From Planctomyces sp. SH-PL62 (GTDB lineage Bacteria; Planctomycetota; Planctomycetia; Isosphaerales; Isosphaeraceae), in NCBI RefSeq assembly GCF_001610895.1, contig NZ_CP011273.1, positions 1,364,001-1,428,000 of the forward strand: DNA of 64,000 bases. Reading direction: 5' to 3'. Positions 44,779 to 54,393 of this stretch are shown here, one piece after another. The notes beneath the pieces were generated by a model. The model worked only from the letters and a program-made list of their open reading frames with translations, had not been told where the DNA came from and made no database searches. The translations under genes and the position numbers were made by a program. The number at the start of each line of letters is the position of its first letter. Position 1 is the first letter of the stretch.

Positions 44779-45114
44779 ATGCTCGGATCGGACGAATCGA
44801 CGATGGCCCATTCCCGACTGGTCGCCCTGGATCATCCCGACCTGCCCCCGTTCTCGCTCTCGCCCCGGCTCCGATCGCAACTGGTCTACTTCCAGGCCGC
44901 GCCCAGTGCGCCCGAACATCCCGCCGAACTGGGCGAGAAGGAATACTGGTTCGATCGCGACGAGGTCGCCAAGTGGGTGATGGAAGGGGTCTTCTATCTC
45001 GTCTCGCCGCTCGACACCGAGAACGCGACCGAGGTCGAGCTGACCGAGGAGCAGGACGCCTTGCTGACCTGGCTGGATTTCAACAAGGTGCGGCATGCTC
45101 GGGTCGTCGAGTGA
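44779..45114 (+). CDS. small conserved protein at the end of the C1 cluster
   Basis: Up to 111 residues (LVALDHPDLPPFSLSPRLRS, EYWFDRDEVAKWVMEGVFYL, LLTWLDFNKVRHARVVE). No family recognised. It starts 102 bases after the mfnE-like gene on the same strand; ATG 44779 or ATG 44803 are possible starts. No signal peptide or metal motif is seen. It may be an additional accessory protein of the cluster or an independent gene. Confidence 0.6.
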   Translation: MLGSDESTMAHSRLVALDHPDLPPFSLSPRLRSQLVYFQAAPSAPEHPAELGEKEYWFDRDEVAKWVMEGVFYLVSPLDTENATEVELTEEQDALLTWLDFNKVRHARVVE

Positions 45115-45126
45115 GCGGCCGTCCGC

Positions 45127-46533
45127 TCACGCCAGGATCGGCGTGACGAGTTCGCCGTGGACGTCGGTGAGCCGCATGTCTCGGCCGCCGAACCGGAAGG
45201 TCAGGCGCTTGTGGTCCAGGCCGAGCAGGTGCAGCATGGTGGCGTGGAGGTCGTGGATCGTGACCTGATCGACCACGGCGTGATAGCCATAGTCGTCGGT
45301 CTCGCCGTGGATCACCCCCCCCTTGATCCCGCCGCCAGCTAGCCAGACGGTGAAGCCGAACGGGTTGTGGTCGCGGCCGTCGCTCCCCTGGGCCATCGGC
45401 GTGCGGCCGAACTCGCCCCCCCAGAAGACCAGGGTGGAGTCGAGGAGCCCTCGGCCTTTCAGGTCGGCGAGGAGGCCGGCGATGGGCCGATCCACGGCGA
45501 GGGCGTTGCGCTCGTGCCCGTCCTTGAGGCTCGAATGCTGGTCCCAGCGGTCGTGGCCCACGGACGGGCACAGGACCTCGACGAACCGGACCCCGCGCTC
45601 GACGAGACGGCGGGCGATCAGGCATTCGCGGGCGAAAATCCGGGTCGGCTCGAAGGCGTCGTCCAGGCCGTACAGGCTGCGGGTCGCGGCGGATTCCCCG
45701 TCGAGCTGCATGAGGTCCGGGACGGCCGACTGCATCTTGTAGGCCAGCTCGTAATTGGCGATCGCGGCCTCGAGCGCGTCGGGCCGGCCCATCCGTTCGG
45801 CGACGCCCCGATCGAGGTCGCGGATCAGGTCGAGTTTGCGGAGCTGGCCGCCGGGCGCGGATTCGACCGGTCGGATGTTGGCAACGGCCTCGGCGGCGGG
45901 GCGGAAGACCGATCCCTGGAATGTCGCCGGCAGGAATCCGTTGCTGAAGCAGTCCAGGCCGCCTGGCGGGATCAGGCCGCCGTCGAGCACGACGAAGCCC
46001 GGAAGGTTCTCGCTCTCGGCCCCCAGCCCGTAGGTGGTCCAGGCCCCGTGGCTCGGACGCCCCTGAAGGCCGCTCCCGGTGTGGAGGAAGTAGTTGGCCG
46101 CCGTATGCTCCGAGAATTCCGAGGTCATCGACCGGACGATCGCCAGGTCGTCGACGTGGCGCGCGACGTGGGGGAAGAGGTCGCTGACCGGGGCGCCGCT
46201 TTCGCCGTACCGGCGGAACTTCCAGGGGGATTTGAGGACCGCGCCGACGTTGTTGAACTGGGTCGGGGCGGTCTTCACCGCGATCGGCTTCCCATGCTCG
46301 CGGTCGAGCCGCGGCTTGGGATCGAACGTATCCATCTGCGACGGCCCGCCGTCCATGTACAGGAAAATGACGCTTCGCGCCTTCGCCTGATGGTGGAGCC
46401 CCCCCGGCACGGCGTCCGCACCGAGGCTCGGCCGGGGGAGCAAGGCGGAGAGCGCCATCGCCCCGAAGCCGTTGGCGCATCGAACGAGCATCTGGCGGCG
46501 GGTGGCCGGGGCTGCGAATCGGCCGCAATGCAT
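45127..46533 (-). CDS. DUF1501 family protein
   Basis: 468 residues. The N-terminus CGRFAAPATRRQMLVRCANG resembles a twin-arginine export signal, though the second Arg context is weak. The domain shows KARSVIFLYMDGGPSQMDTF (metal-binding Asp), SDLFPHVARHVDDLAIVRSM, and DSTLVFWGGEFGRTP near the C-terminus. DUF1501 proteins have an alkaline-phosphatase/sulfatase-like fold and are encoded next to PSD1-type cytochrome proteins in planctomycetes; enzyme activity is unproven. The ATG at 46533 begins the recognisable N-terminus, 32 bases after the PSD1 gene. Confidence 0.88.
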   Translation of the reverse strand: MHCGRFAAPATRRQMLVRCANGFGAMALSALLPRPSLGADAVPGGLHHQAKARSVIFLYMDGGPSQMDTFDPKPRLDREHGKPIAVKTAPTQFNNVGAVLKSPWKFRRYGESGAPVSDLFPHVARHVDDLAIVRSMTSEFSEHTAANYFLHTGSGLQGRPSHGAWTTYGLGAESENLPGFVVLDGGLIPPGGLDCFSNGFLPATFQGSVFRPAAEAVANIRPVESAPGGQLRKLDLIRDLDRGVAERMGRPDALEAAIANYELAYKMQSAVPDLMQLDGESAATRSLYGLDDAFEPTRIFARECLIARRLVERGVRFVEVLCPSVGHDRWDQHSSLKDGHERNALAVDRPIAGLLADLKGRGLLDSTLVFWGGEFGRTPMAQGSDGRDHNPFGFTVWLAGGGIKGGVIHGETDDYGYHAVVDQVTIHDLHATMLHLLGLDHKRLTFRFGGRDMRLTDVHGELVTPILA

Positions 46534-46565
46534 GGCGATGGCTCCACGAGGCCCGGCGTCGACGT

Positions 46566-49500
46566 TCAATCGACGTAGACGAATTCCTTGACGTTGAACA
46601 GCGCGTGGCCGAGGTCCGCCCAGACGGCTCGGGGAGACGACGGCTCGACCCCCTTCCTCGCCTCCAGGTAGGCCGAGCATCGCGTGATCTCCTCGACCGT
46701 CGGCGCCCGGCCGAAGGCCTCTCGGTACAGCCTCTCGATGCGCCCTACGTCGTCCTGATCCGCCCCGACTTCGGCGAGCAGGCGGCCCGCCCAGGCGTCG
46801 GCCAGTTCCAGGACCAGCGGGTCGTTGAGCAGGGTGAGGGCCTGAGCCGGGACGTTCGACGCATGCCGCCGGCCGATCGTCGAGAACGGCACGGGGGCGT
46901 CGAAGACCTGGAACATCGGGTTCAGGAAGTTGCGCCGGACCTGCAAGTAGAGGCTCCGTCGGCCCTGGCCGTCGAGCGGGCCGCTCGTGGCGGGGCGTCC
47001 CCGGCCTTCCATGAACGGCGAGAGGTGCGGGGCCACGCTCGGCCCTCCCACCCGTCGATCCAGCCGCCCCGAGACGGCCAGCAGGGCGTCGCGGACGGCC
47101 TCGGCTTCCAGGCGTCGGACGTTCATCCGGTGGAGCAGGGCGTTGGTCGGGTCGATGCGATCGGCGTCCGGGGTCGCCCGGCTGGCCATCCGGTAGGCGG
47201 CCGATCCCAGGATCAGCCGGTGCATGGCCTTGATCGACCAGCCGCGGCGGACGAATTCCGAGGCCAGCCAGTCGAGCAGTTCGGGATGGGTCGGAGCCTG
47301 GCCCATCACGCCGAAGTCGTCGGGCGACCGGACGAGACCCTCGCCGAAATGCTGCTTCCAGATCCGGTTGACCAGGACCCGCGGCGTGAGCGGATTCGTG
47401 CGGACGTCCACCAGGGCGTAGGCCAGGTCGAGCCGTCCGCTGCCGGAGGTCGAGGGAGAAGGGGCGGCGCCTCCCAGAACTGCGAGGACCCGCCGTGGGA
47501 CGGCCTCGCCGAGGGTCCTGGAATTGCCGCGCAGCATGACGAACTCATCCTCGCCGTCGCCGTCGACGGCCGCCGGGGCCAGGATCGGGTCGGGGACGCG
47601 CGACTCGATCTCGCGGTACTCCGACAACGCCGCTGCGAGGCGGGAGGCCAGGGGGGAGTCGCCGGTCTGAAGTTCACGGATCAGGTCGTCGACGGCGATC
47701 GTCGCGGGAGCGGGTGGAGGGGGAGCGGGCGCGCCCGGCTCGTCGGCCTCGCGGACGGCGAGGATCGCCAGCCAACCGCGCCCGTCGACCGGGCGGGCGG
47801 TCGCGCCGGTGAACTCGGCGGTGGCTCCGTCGCAGGCTTCGATGTACGCTCGATGGCCGAGCCAGGTCCGCACGTCGAAGCCCATCCATGACGGCCCGCC
47901 TTTCGCGTCGACTCCCCTGGTCAGGCCCCCGTAGATCGGGTCGCGGACCTTCTCGAAACCGTCGATCACGATGTTGAACCGCCCGCCGCTCCCCGATGCC
48001 AGGACTTGCAGGAATGGCTTGCGGATCGTGAACGTGGGTGAGCGGACGACCCCCTGGAGACGGTCCGAGACCAGCCCGCTGTGGAGCGATCCCGCGTGCG
48101 CGGCGACCAGCCGTGGAGCCTCCTCGCGCAGATCGACCCGGAAGCCTCGCGCCTCGTTCGCGATCTCGAAAGCGTCTCCGCTCGCTCGCCAGGCTGCGAG
48201 CCTTCCCGGCGGGAAGTCGCCGTCGGGCGTCGGGATCGCAGGGCCGGGGCCGAGGAGCGCCTCGATTGCGTCCTTCCGATCTACGGGGAGCCGCGCGGCG
48301 GCCTCGTCGAGCAGGTCGGCTAGGCTCTCCTTCCGGGCCTTCAGGTCGGCGACGATCGGGTCGATGCGGATGTGGGAATCCAGGAACGCCTGCTGATGCC
48401 GCGTGCCTCGCAGGAAGCCGGCCAGGGCGTAATAGTCGCGGGCGCTGATCGGATCGAACTTGTGGTCGTGGCAGCGGGCGCAGCTCACCGTGAGGCCCAT
48501 GAACGTCTTGGACAGCACGTCGATCTGATTGTCGACTCTCCGCACGCCCTCATCGCGGACGTCAAGCGGGGAGTGGACGCCTTCGCCCAGCCAGTAGAAC
48601 CCGGTGCCCCGGACCGACTCGTTCGAGCCGTCGACCGGATCGCGCCGGGGGGTCGCCAGCAGGTCGCCGGCGATCTGCTCGACGACGAATTCGTCGTATG
48701 GGAGATCCCGGTTGAAGGCCCGCACGACGTAATCGCGGTACTGCCAGGCGTTCAGCAGGTCATAGTCGAACTCGTGCCCGGCCGTCTCGGCGAACCGTAC
48801 TAGGTCGAGCCAGTGCCGTCCCCAACGCTCGCCGTACTGGGGGCTCGCGAGCAGCCGGTCGACGAGCCGCTCATAGGCCCCAGGATGCTCATCCGCAACG
48901 AACGCCGAGACCTCCTGGGGAGTAGGAGGGAGGCCGATCAGGTCGAAGGTCAGGCGACGAATCAGGGTTTGCCGATCGGCTTCTCCGGCCGGTTCCAGGC
49001 CGCGACCGGCCATCGCCGCGAGCAGGAATCGGTCGATCGGGCTTCGCACCCAGTCGGCGCGAGGGCCTTCGATCGCCGGCGGCTCGACCGCTCGGATCGG
49101 CTGGAAGCTCCAGAACTCGGCGCGACGAGAGAACTCCGGCGAACCGTCGAGGCCCGTTCGCGGGCCGGCCGAGGCCGTCGGTTCGGCCTCCACGCCCCAG
49201 GGCGCGCCGCGAGCGACCCACTGCGCGAGGATCTCGATCTCCTCGGGGGGCAGCTTGGATTTCGGCGGCATCTTGAGGTCGCCGTAACGGATCGCGTCGA
49301 CGAGCAGGCTCGAGTCGGGGTCTCCAGGTTCGACGGCGGGGCCCAAGGTCCCGCCGTCCAGGACCGCCGCGCGGGAGTCGAGCCGAAGGTCCCCCTTCTG
49401 CTTTTCGGGCCCATGGCAGCCGACGCAACGCTCCACGAAGATCGGCCGGACTTGCTTTTCGAAGAACTCGACCGCCGCGGGGTCGCCCGACGCAACGGGT

Positions 49501-49580
49501 TCCTCGGCCGCGGCGAAGGTCGCGAGGGCGAGCAGGGCGGCGAGCCCGAAGGCGGTCCGGCGGGATCGTGCACGCGTCAT
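46566..49580 (-). CDS. PSCyt1-DUF1549-DUF1553 (PSD1) domain protein
   Basis: 1004 residues. Signal peptide ([15 protein letters not shown]), planctomycete cytochrome c domain with [18 protein letters not shown] (Cys 52, 55, His 56) and [12 protein letters not shown], then DUF1549 ([40 protein letters not shown]) and a C-terminal DUF1553 ([38 protein letters not shown]). A second heme-type motif [12 protein letters not shown] lies in the middle. Always paired with a DUF1501 gene in this phylum; likely exported. Exact function unknown. Confidence 0.92.
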   Translation of the reverse strand: MTRARSRRTAFGLAALLALATFAAAEEPVASGDPAAVEFFEKQVRPIFVERCVGCHGPEKQKGDLRLDSRAAVLDGGTLGPAVEPGDPDSSLLVDAIRYGDLKMPPKSKLPPEEIEILAQWVARGAPWGVEAEPTASAGPRTGLDGSPEFSRRAEFWSFQPIRAVEPPAIEGPRADWVRSPIDRFLLAAMAGRGLEPAGEADRQTLIRRLTFDLIGLPPTPQEVSAFVADEHPGAYERLVDRLLASPQYGERWGRHWLDLVRFAETAGHEFDYDLLNAWQYRDYVVRAFNRDLPYDEFVVEQIAGDLLATPRRDPVDGSNESVRGTGFYWLGEGVHSPLDVRDEGVRRVDNQIDVLSKTFMGLTVSCARCHDHKFDPISARDYYALAGFLRGTRHQQAFLDSHIRIDPIVADLKARKESLADLLDEAAARLPVDRKDAIEALLGPGPAIPTPDGDFPPGRLAAWRASGDAFEIANEARGFRVDLREEAPRLVAAHAGSLHSGLVSDRLQGVVRSPTFTIRKPFLQVLASGSGGRFNIVIDGFEKVRDPIYGGLTRGVDAKGGPSWMGFDVRTWLGHRAYIEACDGATAEFTGATARPVDGRGWLAILAVREADEPGAPAPPPPAPATIAVDDLIRELQTGDSPLASRLAAALSEYREIESRVPDPILAPAAVDGDGEDEFVMLRGNSRTLGEAVPRRVLAVLGGAAPSPSTSGSGRLDLAYALVDVRTNPLTPRVLVNRIWKQHFGEGLVRSPDDFGVMGQAPTHPELLDWLASEFVRRGWSIKAMHRLILGSAAYRMASRATPDADRIDPTNALLHRMNVRRLEAEAVRDALLAVSGRLDRRVGGPSVAPHLSPFMEGRGRPATSGPLDGQGRRSLYLQVRRNFLNPMFQVFDAPVPFSTIGRRHASNVPAQALTLLNDPLVLELADAWAGRLLAEVGADQDDVGRIERLYREAFGRAPTVEEITRCSAYLEARKGVEPSSPRAVWADLGHALFNVKEFVYVD

Positions 49581-49798
49581 AGGTCAGCCCCGAAGTGGTC
49601 GCGCCCGTCGCCAGACCAGTTGATGAACAAAGATTCTACAGGGCTGCCGGCGGTTTCGCCACCTCGACTCACCGTCGCGGCGCCGACCAACCGGGGGGCG
49701 TCGGCTCGAATCGTCGACGGCACTGGTTTTGCTTCCACCTTCCCTCATCCGTCCGCCCCGCCTTCGATCGGGGAAGGGCTGTCGAGGAGGCACCCGTC

Positions 49799-50548
49799 TT
49801 GAACAAGCGCCCCGCAGCCGTGGCGGACGACGTCCGCGTCCTGGCGATGGCGGTCCACGACCGACTTTGCACCGCGTATGGTTGTCCGATCCCTTATTTC
49901 CACGAGTTCGACCCGCTGAGCGAACTGGTCTCGTCGCTGCTGTCGCACCGGACGCGCAACGCCGAATCGGGCCGGGCGTTCAAGCAGTTGCGGTCGCGGT
50001 TCGGGACGTGGGAGTCGGTGCGAGACGCGCCGACGGCCGAGGTGCAGGAAGCTGTAGCACCCTGCACCTGGCCCGAACAGAAGGCCCCGCGAGTCCAGCA
50101 GGTCCTCCGCGCGATCACCGAGCGTCGCGGCGGGGAGTTGTCGCTCGACTTCCTCGCGGGCCTGCCGGTGGTCGAGGCTCGCGCCTGGCTTGAGGAACTC
50201 CCCGGCGTGGGGCCGAAGACCAGCGCCGCGACCTTGCTTTTCAGCCGCTTGCGGATGCCGGCCCTTCCGGTGGACAGTCATCACCACCGGGTCGCCGTGC
50301 GACTGGGATTGATCCCCGCATCCGTGGCCGTCGGCCCGTCGCACGCCCTACTCGAAGCCCAGTTGCCGGCCGATTGGTCGGCGCAGCAGGTGTACGACAA
50401 CCACGAGGCGTTGATGCTCCACGGCCAGAGGGTGTGCCACCACGCGCATCCCCAATGCGCGCGGTGCGTCGTCCTCGACCTCTGCCCGTTCGGGCAATCC
50501 CGGACGGGAGGGGCGGCTAGAACCGCAGATGACGATCGCGCGCGGTGA
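49799..50548 (+). CDS. nth: endonuclease III (HhH-GPD, [4Fe-4S])
   Basis: 249 residues. The helix-hairpin-helix LEELPGVGPKTSAATLLF carries the catalytic Lys (about 139), and PVDSHHHRVAVRLG the Asp (about 158). The C-terminal CHHAHPQCARCVVLDLC has the C-x6-C-x2-C-x5-C spacing of the [4Fe-4S] cluster. Endonuclease III removes oxidised pyrimidines and cuts abasic sites. The start was placed at the TTG at 49799 because GAGGAGG lies nine bases upstream; the frame is open to 49595 but that part looks non-coding. It overlaps the next gene tail to tail by 32 bases. Confidence 0.88.
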   Translation: MNKRPAAVADDVRVLAMAVHDRLCTAYGCPIPYFHEFDPLSELVSSLLSHRTRNAESGRAFKQLRSRFGTWESVRDAPTAEVQEAVAPCTWPEQKAPRVQQVLRAITERRGGELSLDFLAGLPVVEARAWLEELPGVGPKTSAATLLFSRLRMPALPVDSHHHRVAVRLGLIPASVAVGPSHALLEAQLPADWSAQQVYDNHEALMLHGQRVCHHAHPQCARCVVLDLCPFGQSRTGGAARTADDDRAR

Positions 50549-51635
50549 CTTCCCACTCGTCGACGACGCGGCCGTCGACGACGACCAGGAGCCGACGGTG
50601 CAGGGCGGAGGTCGGGCAGACATGGGTGGGGATGGCGAGCAGCGGTTCGCCGATGCGCAGGTGGTCGACCGAAGGGGATTCGATGACCAGATGCTCCTCG
50701 CTGTGGACGATGAACTTCGCATCGGGCAGGGCGGGGAGGAAGGCGCGTGGGCCGGACGGGTCGGCGGCGACGGCCTTGTGGCCGAGGTCCAGGCAGGCGC
50801 GGCCGGGACGGGGCCGGCTCACCAGGCGGGTGAGCAGAAGCGCGGCGGGGGTGAAGGGGAGATCGGGGAACTTCGTCGCGTAGCTGTGATCGTGGTAGGT
50901 CACCGTGCCGGGCGAGCACTCGGCGCCGGGGGCGTGGAACGAGGCGTGGATGGCGAAGGTCGGCGTCCCCCCCATCACCAGGCGGGAAACCGGCAGCCCC
51001 TGCGAGATCAGGCGGTCGCGGAACGACAGCACGACTTCCTCGGCGGCCCTGGCTGCGCGGGTCCGCGTCTCCAGGTCGGGGTCGTTCAGGTGTCCGTCGT
51101 ACGCGTGGAGGCCGTCGGGAGTGAGGCCCGGCAGCCGAGCGAGGCTCTCGTAGAGGGTGAAGGCGGCGTCGTCGGGGGCGATCCCCGTCCTCCCCATACC
51201 GACGTCCAGGTCGATGAGCGTCGGGATCGGCCCGACGCGTCCGCTCGCGGCCTGGGAGAGCTGCTGGGCCGCGTCGGGCGAATCGACCAGGGCGCGGAAC
51301 GTCGTTTCGGGGAAGGCGGCGATCAGGCGGACGTACCGATCGGGATTGGGGCCGACCAGCGGATAGGCGAGCAGCACGTCGTCCGCACCCGCCTCGGCGA
51401 GCATTTCGGCCTCGGCGATGGTGGCGCACTTATGCTTGCGGACGCCGCGCTTCAGGAACATCCGGATCACGTCGGCCGACTTGTGGGTCTTCGCATGCGG
51501 GCGGAGGCGGTCGACGCCCCCCGCGATCTGGATCATCGCGTCCAGGTTTCGCTCCACGAGGTCGCGAAAAATCAGGAGCGAGGGGCTCTCCAGGGGGTCG
51601 GGATCGAGCAGTTGATAAGGCGGGGCGTCGATCAT
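50517..51635 (-). CDS. D-threonine aldolase-like PLP enzyme (alanine racemase fold)
   Basis: 372 residues. The PLP lysine lies in LRPHAKTHKS (about residue 49), typical of the fold type III D-threonine aldolase family; GVRKHKCATIAEAEMLAEAG and LIDLDVGMGRTGI support this. The C-terminal IPTHVCPTSALHRRLLVV supplies the His and Cys metal ligands. Such enzymes cleave D-beta-hydroxy amino acids or dehydrate D-serine. It overlaps the M20 hydrolase gene upstream by four bases (ATGA-type), so they are co-transcribed; a joint role in amino-acid or peptide turnover is plausible. Confidence 0.85.
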   Translation of the reverse strand: MIDAPPYQLLDPDPLESPSLLIFRDLVERNLDAMIQIAGGVDRLRPHAKTHKSADVIRMFLKRGVRKHKCATIAEAEMLAEAGADDVLLAYPLVGPNPDRYVRLIAAFPETTFRALVDSPDAAQQLSQAASGRVGPIPTLIDLDVGMGRTGIAPDDAAFTLYESLARLPGLTPDGLHAYDGHLNDPDLETRTRAARAAEEVVLSFRDRLISQGLPVSRLVMGGTPTFAIHASFHAPGAECSPGTVTYHDHSYATKFPDLPFTPAALLLTRLVSRPRPGRACLDLGHKAVAADPSGPRAFLPALPDAKFIVHSEEHLVIESPSVDHLRIGEPLLAIPTHVCPTSALHRRLLVVVDGRVVDEWEVTARDRHLRF

Positions 51636-52954
51636 GGCTGGGCTTTCGGCGGGAGGAGGTCGGTCACGGCGGCGGTCATCGCGCGGACGCCGACGGCGAC
51701 GCTGGCCTCAGCCTCGGGGTGGTACAACTTCGAATGGAGGCCGGGCAGGGGGAGGCCCCTGGCCTCGGCCTCCTGGATGCGCTCGCGAGGGACGGTCCCG
51801 AGCCAGAACATCATGATCGGCACGCCGTCCTGGGCGTAGAGCGCGAAGTCCTCCGACCCCATGACCGGGTCGACCACGGAGACGTGATCCTCGCCGAGCG
51901 CCCGCTTCAAGACCGGCGCGAGCCGCTCGTACAGCCCCGGGTCGTTCGACGTCTCGGGCGTGCTCCCGACGATCTCGACGGTCGGCTCCGGGGCCTGGTG
52001 GGCGGCGGCCAGGGCCTTGACCCGCCGCTCGATCCCCTCGATGAGACGGAGCCGGATCGACTCCTTGTAGGAGCGGAGGGTGAGCTGGAGCCTGACCTCG
52101 TCCGGGATGATGTTGTGCTTGGATCCGCCGTGGATCGAACCCACCGTGATCACGGCCGGGTCGGTCGGCGGGATGTCCCGGCTGACGATCGTCTGGAAGT
52201 CGAGGATCGCCAGCGCGGCCAGCACGATCGGATCGACGGCCTTGTCCGGCATCGCGCCGTGCCCCCCCCGGCCCCGGACGACGACGTCCAGCGAGGTCGA
52301 GTTGGCGAGCATCGGGCCCGGCCGGAAGTAGACGTCGCCGACGGCCCCGTCGGCCTTGCAGTGCAGGGCGAGTGCGAAATCGGGTTTGGGGAACCGCGTG
52401 TAGAGCCCGGCGTCGAACATGCCGCGGGCCCCGTTGAGGGTCTCCTCGGCGGGCTGGGCGACAAGGAGCACGGTCCCCGACCAGCGGTCTTTGTGCTCGG
52501 CCAGCCAGGCCGCCGTGGTGATGAAGCAGGTCATGTGGAGGTCGTGCCCGCAGGCGTGCATCACGCCGACGTCGCGGCCCTGCGGGTCGAGCCCGCGGGC
52601 CTTGCTGGCGAAGGGGAGACCCGTCTCCTCGGTGACGGGGAGGCCGTCCATGTCGGTGCGAAGCAGGACCACGGGGCCGGGGCCGTTCTCCAGGACGCCG
52701 ACGACGCCGTGCCCGCCGACGTCGGTCGTCACCTTCGCGCCGAGCTTCGTCAGCTCCTCCGCCATCCTCGCGGAGGTGTGGACCTCCTGCGACGACAGCT
52801 CGGGATTCTGGTGCAGGTCGGTGTAGAGCTTCGTGACGACCTGGCGGCGAGCTTCGAGCCACGGGGCGATCCGCTCCGGGGCGGGGGGCTCGTCGCCGAG
52901 GACCGGGCCGACGATCGCGAGGGTCGAGAGGACGACGAGCAGGCTGGATCGCAT
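51632..52954 (-). CDS. secreted M20 family amidohydrolase
   Basis: 440 residues: signal peptide (MRSSLLVVLSTLAIVGPVLG), then an M20D-type amidohydrolase. Visible motifs: LRTDMDGLPVTEETGLPFAS, HACGHDLHMTCF (metal ligands), PAEETLNGARGMFDAGL (Glu pair), and GSEDFALYAQDGVPIMMF near the C-terminus. Relatives cleave N-acyl amino acids or aminobenzoyl-glutamate. The ATG at 52954 has GGGGAG upstream. It lies in a minus-strand set with the TPR gene upstream and the D-threonine-aldolase-like gene downstream. Confidence 0.88.
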   Translation of the reverse strand: MRSSLLVVLSTLAIVGPVLGDEPPAPERIAPWLEARRQVVTKLYTDLHQNPELSSQEVHTSARMAEELTKLGAKVTTDVGGHGVVGVLENGPGPVVLLRTDMDGLPVTEETGLPFASKARGLDPQGRDVGVMHACGHDLHMTCFITTAAWLAEHKDRWSGTVLLVAQPAEETLNGARGMFDAGLYTRFPKPDFALALHCKADGAVGDVYFRPGPMLANSTSLDVVVRGRGGHGAMPDKAVDPIVLAALAILDFQTIVSRDIPPTDPAVITVGSIHGGSKHNIIPDEVRLQLTLRSYKESIRLRLIEGIERRVKALAAAHQAPEPTVEIVGSTPETSNDPGLYERLAPVLKRALGEDHVSVVDPVMGSEDFALYAQDGVPIMMFWLGTVPRERIQEAEARGLPLPGLHSKLYHPEAEASVAVGVRAMTAAVTDLLPPKAQP

Positions 52955-52977
52955 GGAACGTGCTCCCCCGGGGGTGG

Positions 52978-53298
52978 TCATTCGAGCCCGTGCTGCTTTT
53001 GCCAGGCGACGGCCTTGGCGTGCTCGGCCTCGGGGATCTTGCCGCAACGCTGGAAGATCACGGAGAGCGCGGTGTAGCTGAAGGCGTCCTCGGGCTCCAG
53101 CTCGACGACCTTCTGGGCGTGGGCGATGGCCTTGTCGGCCTCGGCGAGGTCGGCGTAGAGCTTGGCGAGCATGCCGTGGCCGATGGCGAAGGCCGGGTCG
53201 GCGGCCACGGCCTCTTCGAGCTTGGCGACGGCGCCGGGCTTGTCGCCCTGGTCGCGGAGATCGACGGCCTGGTCGTACAACTGGTCGGGGGTCGACAT
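52978..53298 (-). CDS. tetratricopeptide-repeat protein
   Basis: 106 residues with about three TPR units (LYDQAVDLRDQGDKPGAVAK, GHGMLAKLYADLAEADKAIA, SYTALSVIFQRCGKIPEAEH). No signal peptide or other domain. The ATG at 53298 was chosen because the TPR structure starts there and an AGGA site precedes it; a longer frame exists but adds Pro-rich sequence. It lies 23 bases upstream of the M20 gene. Probably a protein-protein adaptor. Confidence 0.8.
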   Translation of the reverse strand: MSTPDQLYDQAVDLRDQGDKPGAVAKLEEAVAADPAFAIGHGMLAKLYADLAEADKAIAHAQKVVELEPEDAFSYTALSVIFQRCGKIPEAEHAKAVAWQKQHGLE

Positions 53299-53511
53299 GG
53301 GAGGTCCTGGGGGAAGGGGGATCGGCGGGGCCGCGACGAAACGGGCCGCCAAGGCCCCATTCTAGGCGGATCGTCCCACGTCCGCCAGCGCGACGGGTAC
53401 GACCCGACCTGTCGTCGCGCCGAGGTTCCTCGCGTTTCGGTCGATCAGCGACTAAAATAGTCTATGCGTCCCCGCGGCGGGGCCGGGAGCGCGACTTCGC
53501 GAGGGACGGCC

Positions 53512-54288
53512 ATGCTGCTGGCATACAACGATGAAGGGACCGGTCCGGTCGTCGTGCTGCTCCACGGCTTCCCCTTGAGCCGCGCGATGTGGGCCGAGCA
53601 GGTCCGCGCCCTGAGCCCCTCGTTCCGCGCGATCACGCCGGACCTCCGCGGCCACGGCGAATCGCCCGCCCCCGACGCCGTCTACACGATGGACCAGATG
53701 GCCGAGGACGTCGTGGAAATGCTCGACGGCCTGGGCGTCACGGAGCCGGTGGCGATGGGAGGCCTCTCGATGGGGGGCTACGTCGCGCTGGCGCTGGTCC
53801 TGAAGCATCCCGAGCGGGTGCGAGCCCTGATCCTGGCCGACACCCGAGCTGCGGCCGATACGCTCGATGCGGCCCGGCTGCGCGAGGAGTCGGCGAGGGG
53901 AGTGCTCCAGGCGGGCCACCCCGGGGCGATCGTCGAGGCGATGCTGCCGCGCCTGTTCGCGGAATCGACGATCCGGGATCGCCCGGCCCTCGTCTCGCCG
54001 ATCCGGGCGATGATGGAGGCCACCTCGGCGTCGGGCGTCGCGGGGGCCCTCCGGGGCATGGCCGCCCGGCCCGACCGTCGTGAAGACCTGAGAACGATCA
54101 CGGTTCCGACCCTCGTGGTGGTCGGCGAGAAGGACGCGATCTCGCCGCCGGACGAGGCCCGAGCCATCGTCGAGGCGCTCCCCGACGCGCGGCTCGCCGA
54201 GATCCCCGAGGCGGGCCACCTCTCGCCCGTCGAGAATCCCGAGGCGTTCAACGCCGCCATCCTCGATTTCCTGCGGAATCCGACCTGA
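53512..54288 (+). CDS. alpha/beta hydrolase
   Basis: 258 residues, complete. The oxyanion region VVLLHGFPLSRAMW is followed by TPDLRGHGESPAP, the nucleophile elbow GGLSMGGYVA (Ser near residue 86), GEKDAISP (acid) and AGHLSPVENPEAF (His). It fits esterase/haloperoxidase-type hydrolases acting in the cytoplasm. The ATG at 53512 has GAGGGA upstream. It precedes RNase D by 105 bases on the same strand. Substrate unknown. Confidence 0.88.
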   Translation: MLLAYNDEGTGPVVVLLHGFPLSRAMWAEQVRALSPSFRAITPDLRGHGESPAPDAVYTMDQMAEDVVEMLDGLGVTEPVAMGGLSMGGYVALALVLKHPERVRALILADTRAAADTLDAARLREESARGVLQAGHPGAIVEAMLPRLFAESTIRDRPALVSPIRAMMEATSASGVAGALRGMAARPDRREDLRTITVPTLVVVGEKDAISPPDEARAIVEALPDARLAEIPEAGHLSPVENPEAFNAAILDFLRNPT

Positions 54289-54393
54289 GGCGAGCTTCCA
54301 TCCAACGAGAACGGGTCCGGAACCGCACGTCGCCGGCGGGTTTCGCGAGCGGCCCGCCACACGGGTCCTGGGCGACGGCGGGGTGAACGGTTT

